Notes: generated from the sequence alone by a model not told the origin. Counted from the first letter of the stretch, positions 1 through 8,900 are shown. The stretch is DNA of 17,992 nucleotides from CAYUVF01 sp964448045 (GCA_964448045.1 CAYUVF010000069.1:1-17992), one strand, 5' to 3'. Translations and numbers: made by a program.

Positions 1-51
1 CGTTCCTATGTTTACGTGCGGCTTGTCCCGCTGAAACTGCTCCTTCGCCAT
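1..51 (-). CDS. tuf: Elongation factor Tu, N-terminal fragment (runs off left edge)
   Basis: Only the first 17 codons are present, starting at the ATG on 51-49 and reading leftward. The visible peptide begins MAKEQFQRDKPHVNIGT, the conserved EF-Tu N-terminus that immediately precedes the G1 P-loop in this family. EF-Tu delivers aminoacyl-tRNA to the ribosomal A site as a GTP complex. Its place just after fusA matches the classical str operon order rpsL-rpsG-fusA-tuf. The 94-nt spacer from fusA contains a strong hairpin but no good ribosome-binding site; the bases before the ATG are A-rich (TAAAACC). The rest of the gene is outside the window, so integrity cannot be judged. Confidence 0.93.
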   Translation of the reverse strand, partial: MAKEQFQRDKPHVNIGT

Positions 52-109
52 GGTTTTAGGTAATCTGGTCTGGTAGGGGAATGATGAATAGTGGGAATGT
101 CGAAGGGAT

Positions 110-137
110 GAGCCGCCGGGGTCAACCCGAGCGGCTC
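110..137 (-). other. Hairpin in the fusA-tuf intercistronic spacer
   Basis: Bases 110-116 (GAGCCGC) pair with 131-137 (GCGGCTC), and 117-120 (CGGG) pair with 126-129 (CCCG), giving an 11-bp GC-rich stem with one bulged base at 130 and a 5-nt loop. It begins 8 nt after the fusA stop. No U-tract follows on the transcribed strand, so it does not look like an efficient intrinsic terminator. It could be an mRNA processing or 3'-end protecting stem that lets tuf be expressed at a different level from fusA. The structure is visible in the sequence; the role is inference. Confidence 0.5.
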
Positions 138-145
138 GGCCGGCT

Positions 146-2245
146 TTACACCGCCGCGGTTTCGGACTCGACCACTTCGTCGGCGATGGAGTCGGGCACC
201 TCGGCGTACTTCTCAAACTGCATCGTGTAGATGGCGCGGCCCTGCGTGACGTTGCGCAGGTCCGTCGAGTAACCGAACATCTCGGAGAGCGGCACGAGCG
301 CTTTGATCACCTGTGCGTCGTTGCGCTGCCCCATGCTTTCGATGTGGCCGCGCCGGCCGTTGATGTCGCCAATCACGTCGCCCATGTACTCATCGGGCGT
401 GATGACTTCTACGTCCATCATCGGCTCCATGAGTACCGGATGCGCGCGACGGGCCGCCTCACGGAAGCCCATCCGACCCGCAATCTCGAAGGAGGCCTGA
501 TCGGAGTCCACGTCGTGGTAGTCGCCGTCGTAGAGGCGCACCTTGACTCCCTCGATCGGATAGCCGGCAAGCGGCCCCTGATCCATGGCGGACTCAATAC
601 CCTTCCGGACGGACGGAATGAACTCGCGCGGAATCGAGCCGCCGACGATGTCATCTTCGAAGACGAGCCCGGTACCTTCATCGTTCGGGCCCACCTCCAT
701 GTAGACCTCGGCAAACTGGCCGCGGCCACCGGTCTGCTTCTTGAGCTGGTAGTGCTCGTCGATCGTCTTCTTGATCGCTTCGCGATAGGCCACCTGGGGC
801 CGCCCAACATTGGCCTCGACCTTAAACTCGCGCTTGAGCCGGTCGACGATGATCTCCAGGTGGAGCTCGCCCATGCCGGCAATGATCGTCTGTCCCGTCT
901 CCTCATCGGTGGAGACATTGAACGTCGGATCCTCTTCGGAGAGGCGCATCAGGCCGTTCGTGAGCTTGTCGCGGTCGGCCTGCGTCTTGGGCTCGATAGC
1001 AATGCGGATGACCGGCTCGGGGAATTCCATCTGCTCCAGCACGATCGGATTATCCGGATCGCAGAGCGTATCGCCCGTCTTGGTATCCTTCGGCCCGACG
1101 GCGGCGGCGATATCGCCCGCGCGCACTATGTCAATGTCCTCGCGGCTGTTGGCATGCATGAAAAGCAGCCGCCCGATGCGCTCTTTGTCGCCCGTCGTGG
1201 AGTTGAGCACCTTGGTGCCCTTCTCCAGCGTGCCGCTGTAGACGCGGAAGAACGTCAGCTTTCCAACGTACGGGTCGGTCGCGATCTTAAACGCGATTGC
1301 GCTGAACGGCTCGTCTTCCTTCGGCCTGCGCGGTTCCTCTTCCTCGGTATCGGGATTGATGCCGCTCACGGCCGAGACATCAACCGGGCTCGGCAAGTAA
1401 TCCACGACACCGTCGAGCAGGCGCTGAACACCTTTGTTCTGCAGCGCCGTACCGGCAAAGACCGGCGTGATGTCGCGGTTCAGCGTCGCCTCACGAATGA
1501 CGGCCTTCAGCTCGCCGGGCTCAATCTCTTCGCCCTCGAGGTATTTCATCAGCAGCGCGTCATCGTACTCGGCCACGCTCTCCAGCAGGTTGATGCGCCA
1601 GTGACGCGCCTCGCCTTTCAGGTCCTCGGGAATCTCGATCTCGTCCCACGTCGTGCCCTGCGTCTCGTCGTGCCAGACGATGGCTTTGTTCTGGATCAGA
1701 TCGATCACGCCGCGGAACATGTCGCCCGCGCCAATGGGGTATTGCACCGGCACTGGATTGGCCTTCAGCCGGTCTTTCATCATCTCGATGACATTGACGA
1801 AGTCGGCCCCCGTGCGGTCCATCTTGTTGACGAACGCGATGCGCGGCACGTTGTACTTGTTGGCCTGGCGCCAAACAGTCTCGGACTGCGGCTCGACCCC
1901 GCCGACCGCACAAAAGAGCGCGATGGCACCATCGAGCACGCGGAGCGAGCGCTCCACCTCAACGGTGAAGTCGACGTGGCCCGGCGTATCGATAATATTG
2001 ATGCGGTGGTCGTCCCAGTAGCAGGTCGTCGCCGCACTCGTAATCGTGATGCCACGCTCTTTCTCCTGGTCCATCCAGTCCATCTGCGAGGCACCTTCGT
2101 GCGTCTCGCCCATGCGGTGGAGGCGCCCCGTGTAAAACAGGATGCGCTCGGTCAGCGTGGTCTTTCCGGCGTCAATGTGCGCCGCAATCCCGATGTTGCG
2201 CGTCTTCTCAAGCGGGAAATTTGTGTTGTTGGTGCTACCAGCCAT
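146..2245 (-). CDS. fusA: Elongation factor G
   Basis: This encodes a 699-aa EF-G, the GTPase that drives tRNA-mRNA translocation and, with ribosome recycling factor, splits post-termination ribosomes. The G domain carries the P-loop AHIDAGKT at about residues 22-29, switch I RGITI at 64-68, switch II DTPGH at 86-90 and NKMD at 140-143. The length is close to the usual about 700 residues and domains II-V continue without interruption. The start is the ATG at 2245, followed by a short polar extension (MAGSTNNTNF) before the conserved PLEKTRNIGI. It sits 83 nt downstream of rpsG and 94 nt upstream of tuf, so it is probably transcribed with both. No Shine-Dalgarno is visible. Its location in the str operon favours the canonical EF-G over an accessory paralogue. 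Confidence 0.97.
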   Translation of the reverse strand: MAGSTNNTNFPLEKTRNIGIAAHIDAGKTTLTERILFYTGRLHRMGETHEGASQMDWMDQEKERGITITSAATTCYWDDHRINIIDTPGHVDFTVEVERSLRVLDGAIALFCAVGGVEPQSETVWRQANKYNVPRIAFVNKMDRTGADFVNVIEMMKDRLKANPVPVQYPIGAGDMFRGVIDLIQNKAIVWHDETQGTTWDEIEIPEDLKGEARHWRINLLESVAEYDDALLMKYLEGEEIEPGELKAVIREATLNRDITPVFAGTALQNKGVQRLLDGVVDYLPSPVDVSAVSGINPDTEEEEPRRPKEDEPFSAIAFKIATDPYVGKLTFFRVYSGTLEKGTKVLNSTTGDKERIGRLLFMHANSREDIDIVRAGDIAAAVGPKDTKTGDTLCDPDNPIVLEQMEFPEPVIRIAIEPKTQADRDKLTNGLMRLSEEDPTFNVSTDEETGQTIIAGMGELHLEIIVDRLKREFKVEANVGRPQVAYREAIKKTIDEHYQLKKQTGGRGQFAEVYMEVGPNDEGTGLVFEDDIVGGSIPREFIPSVRKGIESAMDQGPLAGYPIEGVKVRLYDGDYHDVDSDQASFEIAGRMGFREAARRAHPVLMEPMMDVEVITPDEYMGDVIGDINGRRGHIESMGQRNDAQVIKALVPLSEMFGYSTDLRNVTQGRAIYTMQFEKYAEVPDSIADEVVESETAAV

Positions 2246-2328
2246 ATTCGTCTATACGTCGTAAGTGTGCTTCGCTGTGGGCGCTGCGCGCCATGGTCGT
2301 CCGCAGGGGGCGGCGAGCGAGCAAAGCG

Positions 2329-2799
2329 TTAGAAACTAAAGTGGGCGAAGGCCTTGTTGGACTCGGCCATGCGGTGCACGTCGTCTTTCTTCTTGACGGC
2401 GCCGCCTTCGCCGCGAGCCGCGTTGATCAGCTCGCTCGCCAGGCGGTTCATCATGCTCTTCTCATTACGGGCCCGCGCATACTGGATGATCCAGCGGAAA
2501 GCCAGCGTGATGCGCCGTTCGGGGCGAACCTCAATGGGCACCTGATAGGTGGCCCCTCCCACGCGGCGGCTGCGCACCTCAACGAGCGGCGCTACATTAT
2601 TGACCGCTTTCCGAAACACGTCAATGCCCGACTCGCCCGTGCGCTCCTCGATCACGTCGAAGGCCTCGTAGACGATGCGCTGCGCGAGGCTTTTTTTCCC
2701 ATCGCGCATCACGTTGTTCACAAATCGGGAGACCAGGTCGTCCCGGTAAACCGGATCGGGAACCGTCGTGCGGTGCTCTGCTGACTTCTTTCTGGCCAT
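2329..2799 (-). CDS. rpsG: 30S ribosomal protein S7
   Basis: This encodes a 156-aa S7, which binds the 3' major domain of 16S rRNA, nucleates assembly of the 30S head and contacts E-site tRNA. The N-terminus MARKKSAEHRTTVPDPVYRD and the internal RRVGGATYQVPIEV segment are hallmark S7 sequences, and the length equals the usual 156 residues. The frame stays open 33 codons further upstream, but that extension has no S7 similarity and overlaps a terminator-like hairpin, so the ATG at 2799 is chosen. The upstream bases are A-rich (GAAAGAACTT) rather than a true Shine-Dalgarno. S7 is the translational repressor of the str operon in E. coli, acting at the rpsL-rpsG junction. The junction here is 147 nt and highly structured. 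Confidence 0.97.
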   Translation of the reverse strand: MARKKSAEHRTTVPDPVYRDDLVSRFVNNVMRDGKKSLAQRIVYEAFDVIEERTGESGIDVFRKAVNNVAPLVEVRSRRVGGATYQVPIEVRPERRITLAFRWIIQYARARNEKSMMNRLASELINAARGEGGAVKKKDDVHRMAESNKAFAHFSF

Positions 2800-2820
2800 A
2801 AGTTCTTTCGAGGTTGCGAG

Positions 2821-2850
2821 ATTGTAGTAGCGCCTGCCGCCCGGAGCAAA
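2821..2850 (-). promoter_or_regulatory. Candidate promoter for rpsG-fusA-tuf
   Basis: On the minus strand a near-consensus -10 box TACAAT (2826-2821) lies 18 bp from TTTGCT (2850-2845). TTTG also resembles the -33 element of Bacteroidota housekeeping promoters. A transcript starting about 6-8 nt below the -10 box would have a leader of roughly 15 nt to the rpsG ATG. The element lies immediately downstream of a terminator-like hairpin, which makes an internal promoter plausible. This is pattern recognition only. Confidence 0.4.
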
Positions 2851-2873
2851 CCCGCGGGGCGACAGCACCCGAC

Positions 2874-2903
2874 AAAAAAGCGCCGTGCCGAAAAGCACAG
2901 CGC
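2874..2903 (-). terminator. Intrinsic terminator or attenuator between rpsL and rpsG
   Basis: On the minus strand GCGCTGTGC (2903-2895) pairs with GCACGGCGC (2888-2880) through 9 bp including one U-G wobble, with a 6-nt loop TTTTCG. It is followed directly by a run of six T (2879-2874). Stem plus U-tract is the signature of a Rho-independent terminator. A flanking pair ACCCGA/TCGGGT (2910-2905 with 2872-2867) encloses the whole element and could stabilise it or form an alternative fold. It lies 43 nt past the rpsL stop, inside what would normally be a continuous operon, so partial read-through (attenuation) is more likely than full termination. Confidence 0.6.
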
Positions 2904-2919
2904 ATCGGGTTGGGAACGT

Positions 2920-2934
2920 GGCTCGTATCGAGCC
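2920..2934 (-). other. Small hairpin just downstream of rpsL
   Basis: GGCTCG at 2920-2925 and CGAGCC at 2929-2934 form a 6-bp stem with a 3-nt loop, starting 12 nt after the rpsL stop codon. Together with the terminator-like stem next to it, this makes the rpsL-rpsG spacer a two-hairpin region. It could contribute to an S7-binding fold as in the E. coli str operon, but no sequence-level match to that site can be claimed. Confidence 0.35.
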
Positions 2935-2946
2935 GAAAGCGATGGA

Positions 2947-3318
2947 TTATCGGGGCTTCTTGGTCCCGTACTTGGAACGCCCTTGTTTGCGGTCGGCGAC
3001 GCCGGCAGCGTCGAGGGCCCCACGCACGATGTGATACTTCACACCGGGAAGGTCCTTCACCCGGCCGCCGCGCACGAGCACAATCGAGTGCTCCTGGAGG
3101 TTATGCCCCTCGCCCGGGATGTACGCCGTGACCTCGTAGCCGTTGGTCAGCCGCACACGGGCAACCTTCCGGAGCGCCGAGTTCGGCTTCTTGGGCGTCG
3201 TGGTATAGACCCGCGTGCACACGCCACGCCGCTGCGGGGATCCCTGCAGCGCCGGCGAGGTGCTCTTCTTCTCCTTCGGCTTGCGGCCCTTGCGAATAAG
3301 TTGTTGGATCGTCGGCAC
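2947..3318 (-). CDS. rpsL: 30S ribosomal protein S12
   Basis: This encodes a 123-aa S12, the decoding-centre protein of the small subunit. Start to stop matches the family closely: MPTIQQLIRKGRK at the N-terminus, TPKKPNSALRK around residues 41-51, and GGRVKDLPGVKYH at 84-96. Lys43, Lys88 and Pro91 have the usual streptomycin-sensitive identities. Asp89 is the residue that RimO methylthiolates in other bacteria. The start codon is GTG (3318-3316), unusual for such a highly expressed gene; no ATG in frame lies nearby, and Pro-Thr-Ile directly after the start fits the family. It is the first gene of the str operon, 387 bp from ftsH, and is followed by a terminator-like hairpin. Confidence 0.97.
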   Translation of the reverse strand: MPTIQQLIRKGRKPKEKKSTSPALQGSPQRRGVCTRVYTTTPKKPNSALRKVARVRLTNGYEVTAYIPGEGHNLQEHSIVLVRGGRVKDLPGVKYHIVRGALDAAGVADRKQGRSKYGTKKPR

Positions 3319-3633
3319 GATGTATCTCGGTTGACTTATGAATCGGTCAGTAGACCCCGGCGAGGCCAGTCTCGCGGTACGAGTCCGCCCCGGCGCGTCA
3401 GCCTTCTACTATAAGACGGAAGCTCTTCGGAGTTCATACCCCCCCATAAAGATACGGTTAAAAGAGCGCGATCGCTGCTTGAAGACGCTGACGGTGGCAC
3501 CTTATACGATTGATCGATATATATCAGACAATCAATATACTGATACCCTTCAGTTGATGGCGTGCGCCTCAACTCTGGATGCCGCTTCGTAGCTGTCCTG
3601 AGCGTAGACCAGAGGGAGGTATGCGCCCCATCC
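3319..3633 (-). promoter_or_regulatory. Non-coding upstream region of the str operon
   Basis: About 315 bp between the ftsH terminator and rpsL contain no convincing gene, and the open frames here have no recognisable protein character. The stretch 3500-3546 is strikingly AT-rich against its GC-rich surroundings. It holds interleaved inverted repeats: the 10-bp palindrome GATATATATC at 3516-3525, ATTGAT/ATCAAT at 3509-3514 and 3531-3536, and TATCAG/CTGATA at 3522-3527 and 3540-3545. Candidate minus-strand -10 boxes include TATAAG (read 3506-3501) and TATAGT (3413-3408, 17 bp from a weak TGAACT). I cannot choose between them. The region must hold the main str promoter, because ftsH is closed off by a terminator. 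Confidence 0.45.
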
Positions 3634-3663
3634 AAATAAAAAGAGCGGCTGGTGAGCCGCTCT
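3634..3663 (-). terminator. Rho-independent terminator of ftsH
   Basis: A perfect 9-bp stem, AGAGCGGCT at 3642-3650 with AGCCGCTCT at 3655-3663, closes a 4-nt loop. On the minus strand the stem is followed by TTTTATTT. It lies 42 nt past the ftsH stop codon and ends the upstream transcription unit before the str operon. This is the clearest terminator in the window. Confidence 0.9.
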
Positions 3664-3705
3664 CGATAGCCAAGTTAAGACGGTATGGCCCAAACGGAGT
3701 TCCGC

Positions 3706-5844
3706 TCACTCACGGTCCTCCGGGGTGCGTTCGCCAGGTTGCACTTTTTCTTCACCGGCATCGGAGGGAACGGCCTCGTCGTCGGGGACCGGTGCATCGG
3801 ACTCGGACGAAGATGCCGCGGCGGCCTCACCGTTGGGCATCAGCTCTTGCGCATCCGGGGTGCCATTCAGCGAAACGTAGTCGCCGTGGGGCCGCTCGCC
3901 GAGCAGATCCACCAGCTCGGTGGGTCCCAGCACCTCTTTATCGAGCAGCGCCTCGGCCATCTTATCGAGCTTGTCTCGCTTCTCCCGCAGGAGCCGATGC
4001 GCGCGCTCGCGCACCTCATCGATGATATGCTTGACCTCCTCATCGATGACGCGGGCCGTCTCGTTGGAGTACGGTTTGTCGAACACCGGCTCGTCCTCAC
4101 TCCGGTTCGACAGATTGAAGCTCACCTGCCCGATGCGCTCGCTCATCCCGTAATCGACGACCATCGCGTAAGCCATCTTGGTGATGCGTTCCAGATCGTT
4201 CTGGGCACCCGTGGTTACGCTGCCAAAGATGATCTCCTCGGCCACGCGCCCGCCGATCGCCATCGTCATGCGGTCCATGAGCGCCTCTTTAGAGTAGAGG
4301 TAGCGCTCCTCGGGAAGGTACTGTGCATAGCCCAGCGCCGAGAGCCCGCGCGGCACGATGGAAACCTTCACGACCGGATCGGTGTGCTCGAGGTACCACC
4401 CTACAATGGCATGACCTGATTCGTGGTACGCAATGATTTCGCGCTCCTCGGGCGAGATCAGCTTGTTCTTCTTCTCCAGGCCGGCAATCACGCGGTCGAT
4501 GGCCTGCTCGAAGTCATCCATCTCGATGACCTCTTTGTCCTTGCGGGCCGCCAGCAGCGCCGCCTCGTTGCAGACGTTCGCGATCTCGGCGCCGGCAAAT
4601 CCGGGCGTCTGGCTGGCCAGCACGTCGAGATCCACCTGATCGCCGATGAGCAGATCGCGGGTATGCACATCGAAAATTTGGCGCCGGGCGCGGCGGTCGG
4701 GCTTGTCGATCAGGATCTGCCGGTCGAAGCGCCCCGGCCGCAACAGAGCCGAGTCGAGCACGTCGGGACGGTTCGTGGCCGCCATGATGATGACGCCCGC
4801 ATCGGAGTCGAAGCCGTCCATCTCGACGAGCAGCTGGTTGAGCGTGTTTTCGCGCTCGTCGTTGCCGCCCACCATCGAGTTACGCCCGCGCGAGCGCCCG
4901 ATGGCGTCCATCTCGTCGATGAAGATGATACACGGCGCTTTCTCTTTCGCATTCTTGAATAGATCGCGCACGCGCGAGGCACCGACGCCGACAAACATCT
5001 CGACGAAGTCGGAACCCGAAATCGAGAAGAATGGTACACCGGCCTCGCCGGCCACGGCTTTGGCCATGAGCGTCTTACCGGTGCCCGGCGGCCCCACGAG
5101 CAGCACGCCCTTTGGGAGCTTGCCACCCAAGCGGGTAAACTTCTCCGGCGTCTTCAGAAAATCGACGACCTCAACGACCTCTTCTTTCGCTTCTTCCAGC
5201 CCGGCTACGTCGTCGAACGTGACGTTGTGATCCTCCTCCGCATCGAAGAGCTTCGCCTTGTTTTTGCCGATGTTGAGCACCTGCGAGCCGGGGTTCATGC
5301 GGCGGATCAGGAAGATCCAGAGCGCCACGATGAGCAGCAGCGGGATGATCCACGTCAAGATACCGCCGAACCAGTTCTCCTCTTGCGTCGCGGTGAACTG
5401 GACTGGGGCTTTGTCCTTGACCTCGCGCGCCTGCTGGTTGTACGCACGCAGGAACTGCGTCAGCTCGTGATCGCTCGGCTTGGTGGTGGTGAAGGCGCGC
5501 CGCTCTTCACCCGAGGGGCCGCCCAAAAAATCATCGCTCGGCGGGGGTACTTGCACGGCGCCGCTCTGCACCGCTTCGACGGTATAGCGGCCCCGGATTT
5601 GCGAGTCGTTTACCACCTCGACGCGCTCGACGTGCCCGGCCTCTACCTCATCGAGGAAAGCGCTGTACTCGACTCGGTTCGGCTCGGTACTGGGGTAGAA
5701 GATGAAGAAGTGAACGAGCAGCGCCAGGAAGATGGCGAGGTAAACCCAGAGCGACAGCTTCGGGCCACCCTTCGAAAACGGCGATCCGCCGTCCTTCTTG
5801 GAATCCGATGAATCTGTATCAGAGGAGCGCTTAGGCTGCGCCAT
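3706..5844 (-). CDS. ftsH: ATP-dependent zinc metalloprotease FtsH
   Basis: This encodes a 712-aa membrane-anchored AAA+ protease that extracts and degrades misfolded membrane proteins and short-lived regulators as a hexamer. Two transmembrane segments (about residues 30-50 and 159-180) flank a periplasmic domain of roughly 110 residues. The AAA module has Walker A GPPGTGKT (251-258), pore loop FVGVG (284-288), Walker B IIFIDEMD (306-313) and a second region of homology ATNRPDVLDSALLRPGRFDR (356-375). The M41 peptidase site is HESGH (474-478), with third zinc ligand Asp550 in TTGAQND. The C-terminus ends in an acidic, Ala/Ser-rich low-complexity tail of about 50 residues. The start is the ATG at 5844; the frame stays open for 27 more codons, but the upstream peptide is not FtsH-like. 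A clear terminator follows. Confidence 0.97.
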   Translation of the reverse strand: MAQPKRSSDTDSSDSKKDGGSPFSKGGPKLSLWVYLAIFLALLVHFFIFYPSTEPNRVEYSAFLDEVEAGHVERVEVVNDSQIRGRYTVEAVQSGAVQVPPPSDDFLGGPSGEERRAFTTTKPSDHELTQFLRAYNQQAREVKDKAPVQFTATQEENWFGGILTWIIPLLLIVALWIFLIRRMNPGSQVLNIGKNKAKLFDAEEDHNVTFDDVAGLEEAKEEVVEVVDFLKTPEKFTRLGGKLPKGVLLVGPPGTGKTLMAKAVAGEAGVPFFSISGSDFVEMFVGVGASRVRDLFKNAKEKAPCIIFIDEMDAIGRSRGRNSMVGGNDERENTLNQLLVEMDGFDSDAGVIIMAATNRPDVLDSALLRPGRFDRQILIDKPDRRARRQIFDVHTRDLLIGDQVDLDVLASQTPGFAGAEIANVCNEAALLAARKDKEVIEMDDFEQAIDRVIAGLEKKNKLISPEEREIIAYHESGHAIVGWYLEHTDPVVKVSIVPRGLSALGYAQYLPEERYLYSKEALMDRMTMAIGGRVAEEIIFGSVTTGAQNDLERITKMAYAMVVDYGMSERIGQVSFNLSNRSEDEPVFDKPYSNETARVIDEEVKHIIDEVRERAHRLLREKRDKLDKMAEALLDKEVLGPTELVDLLGERPHGDYVSLNGTPDAQELMPNGEAAAASSSESDAPVPDDEAVPSDAGEEKVQPGERTPEDRE

Positions 5845-5978
5845 AGACGACAGACGCTTTACGACGAAATAATCAATCCGGGTGGGCCGGGACGAACAGG
5901 CACTGCTCCTACTTCCGGGCATCACCGACGCAACGGCAGTGGTCCAGCGCTGATGGAGCCGAACCGTACACCGGAGCT

Positions 5979-8900
5979 TTAGTTCCTCTGCTGCGCCGAG
6001 CTATCCGGCGGTGTAGACGACCGCGGCCCCGGCAGTGCCGACGACGTGTCCGGCGGCGTCGCCGCGGTGTCCGGATCGGCTCGGGGGGACGGCGGAGGCG
6101 GGAGCGCGGTGCTGTCCGGTGCCGCGGCCGAGTCGGGGGGAGGTGACGTATTCGACGGGGGCGTGCCAAGCGTATCGGCGGGCGCCGCTGTGCGAGAGGT
6201 ATCGGATGGTACGTCCGGCGCAGCGGCCGAATCGGGCGCAGCGGTCGAATCGGAGGCCGCTGCACCGGCAGCCGCATCGAGCGCATCCAGAACACGGCTG
6301 GCGCGGTCGGCCTGCGGCGACTGGGGATACTGTTCGCTGATGTAGGAAAAGAGCGTCCGGAGGACCGGCCCGGCAGGCGCCTTATCCGCAGCCGGATCAG
6401 ACGACGCGCTATCCCCCACGGAGGACGAACGGAGCGTATCTGCGGGCGCCGCTCCCACGGCATCGGCTCGTGCCGAATCAGGCACCACGGCGGAGGAACG
6501 GGCCGTCGAATCAGCCGCGACCACGGAATCAGGCCAAACCGAAGTGCCCGTGGTGTCGGAATTCATGGGCCTCGCGGTGGAATCGGCTGGCGGACGCCGC
6601 TGGAGGGAGTCGGACGCCGCTGGAGGACGGCGCATCGAATCGGGACGCGCGGCACGGGTCGAGTCGCCGACGGCTCCCGGGACTTGCATGCTGCGGCGCG
6701 TCGAATCGGACAGTGCGGGGCTCTGGGCCGAATCGGGCGCGGCAGTGATCTTCGGCTGGGCTTCGAGAATGGACGTGAACACGTCGGGGAGCGGCGTCGT
6801 GGCGGTGAGGCTGTCGGGCGGGCGCTGCTCCATGAAGATCGACCCGGCGGCCAGCAGGGCACGCGGCGCGATGGTGGTCTGCGGAAACTGCTGGGCCACG
6901 CGAACCATCTGCTGGAGGGCATCGTCGTGGCGATCGTTCTGCCAGGCGTCATACGCGCTGGCGTAGGCTGTCTCTGCGAGGGACATCGAATCGGAAGGCG
7001 CGGCCTGGGGCGCCGGCGCCACCCCCAACTGCTCGCGGGCGCGGCGGGCGAACTCGGAGTCGGGGTGCTGCGTCAAGAGGCGGCGATAGAGTTCACGGGC
7101 GCGGGTCGAATCGCCCAGTGCCGAGTGCGCTTCGGCCAGCGCATAGAGCGCACGCCGGGCGACGGAGGCATTGTGGGCGTTTTCCACGACGCGGCGGTAC
7201 CAGGTGATGGCCGAATCGGGGCGGCCGACGGCGAGGAAAAGCGCGTTCCCCAACTCATAGCGAGCCAGCGCGCGCTGGTTGCGCATCTGGGCCTGGCTGG
7301 CGGAGTCGCGCGGCACGTCGGAAATATCAACCAGCGCCGCCCCCGACGCCTCTCTCCCGGCGTCGGCAGCAGGCCGGCCGATTGCACCCGGCTGCTCGGC
7401 AGCGAGCGAGTCGACGGCGCCCTCGGCGGCGCCCTCTGCTGTCGAAGTCTGGTTAACGATGGCTGTGCGGCGGCGCCAGTTGGGCACGAGCGGGCGACGG
7501 CCCCACTGCTGCTCGAAGTTGCGGCGCGCCTGCTGCGCGCGCACCAGATCGTTATGGAACAGAAATCCGGCGTCGCTGGACCCGGTCGCTGCAGCGGCGG
7601 TCGTGGGGCTGTCGCCCTCGCGCTGCCCCGAATTCGATGCATTGGCGGCGTTGAAGCGCCGGGCCGATTCCCGATCGCGGCGTGCCTGCTCCTGCTGGGC
7701 CTGCTCGCGAGCACGCTGTGCCCGCAGGTCGGCCACGAAGCGGCGGAAGTCCTGCTCCCCCATCGTGCCGAGACGAAGCAGCGAATCCAGCCGCGCGACC
7801 GCCTCGGATTTGTCGGCGACTTCGCCGAAAATGGCTGCCTGCTCTTCACTGTCGGTGATGGCGGAGGGCGCAGGCGTCGGCTGATCCTGGTCGCCCCCAC
7901 GACTACTGCTCCCGCCCGGCGGGCGGATGGACGCGGAGGCGGTGTCGAAGTGGGCGGCGGCGACGGAATAGTTCTCCAGCGCATCGCGGTAGAGGAGGCC
8001 CAGGGCATAATGCGTGCGACCTGCGACCTCGCCCTGCGCCGCGTCATCGCCGTACAGGAGCTCGCGATAGGCGGATCGGGCCTCTGCCGTCCGCCCCATG
8101 GCCTGATACAACCGGCCGCGCAGCAGGCGCAGCTCGGCGCGCTTCTCGAAGTTCTTGTCGTCACTTTCCATTGAGCGAAGTTCGTTCAGCGCCTGCTCGG
8201 GCTGCCCGTGGAGCCCGCTGGCGCGGACGGCGCTGATCCGCGCAGCGTAGTTGAGCTCGTAGCGCGCCCGATACGACGCCGCACGCTCGTACGCCGCCGC
8301 TGCTGCCTCGAAGTTGCCCAGCGTCTCCTGCACCTGTCCAAGGAGGAACGCCGCGCGCGCCGCCTCATCGCCGCCTACGTCGCCCTCCAACCCGCGCGCC
8401 AGCGCTTCGGCCGCAGCCGACCAGTTTTCGCGCTTCACGGCCAACTCGCCCTGCGCCAGCGACATCATCGCCGTCCACCGGCCGAAGTCGTCGTCCAGCG
8501 CCAGGCTCGTGCGCAGGTGCTCATCGGCGGCGGCGTAGCGGCCCGCGGCGATCAGGGAGCGGGCGAGCCAGAAGCGCGCCTCGCCCTCCAGCCCGCTGCC
8601 AAGGCCAATCACCTCGCGGAATTTCTGCTCGGCACCGACGTAGTTGCGCTGATAAAAATAGGATTTGCCGATCATCAGTAGCGCATCGTCGACCCACTTC
8701 GAGTTGGGATGCTCGCGCAGCACATCGGCGCTCTTACTGATCGCATCCTCAAAAGCCTGCGTGTTGGACGTCTGCGCGGGCGATCGAAACAGCGGCAGAT
8801 AGGTCGTCCGGTCGATAGGCTGCTCGGACTGATTCATCGCCTCGACGCCTTTATCGAACGCCTTTTGCGCGTTGTAAAAGGTGTTGTAAAACGCTGTGAA

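Noticed and set aside
2280..2292. Short GGCGC-TGC-GCGCC hairpin between rpsG and fusA
   Set aside because: A 5-bp stem with a 3-nt loop is common by chance at this GC content, and there is no T-run.
344..2332. 662-codon open frame on the plus strand opposite fusA
   Set aside because: It is exactly antisense to EF-G, has a biased Arg/Leu/Val/Asp/His composition typical of a GC-rich antisense frame, and shows no domain pattern.
2800..2898. 33-codon N-terminal extension of rpsG
   Set aside because: The extension does not resemble S7 and overlaps the terminator-like hairpin. The ATG at 2799 gives the usual 156 residues.
5845..5978. Possible terminator between the SprE-like gene and ftsH
   Set aside because: I looked for a stem with a T-run on the minus strand and found none. 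I also found no convincing ftsH promoter, so cotranscription remains possible but unproven.
6684..8174. 496-codon plus-strand open frame opposite the SprE-like gene
   Set aside because: It is a GC-rich shadow frame. The minus strand has a lipoprotein signal, TPRs and family-like motifs.
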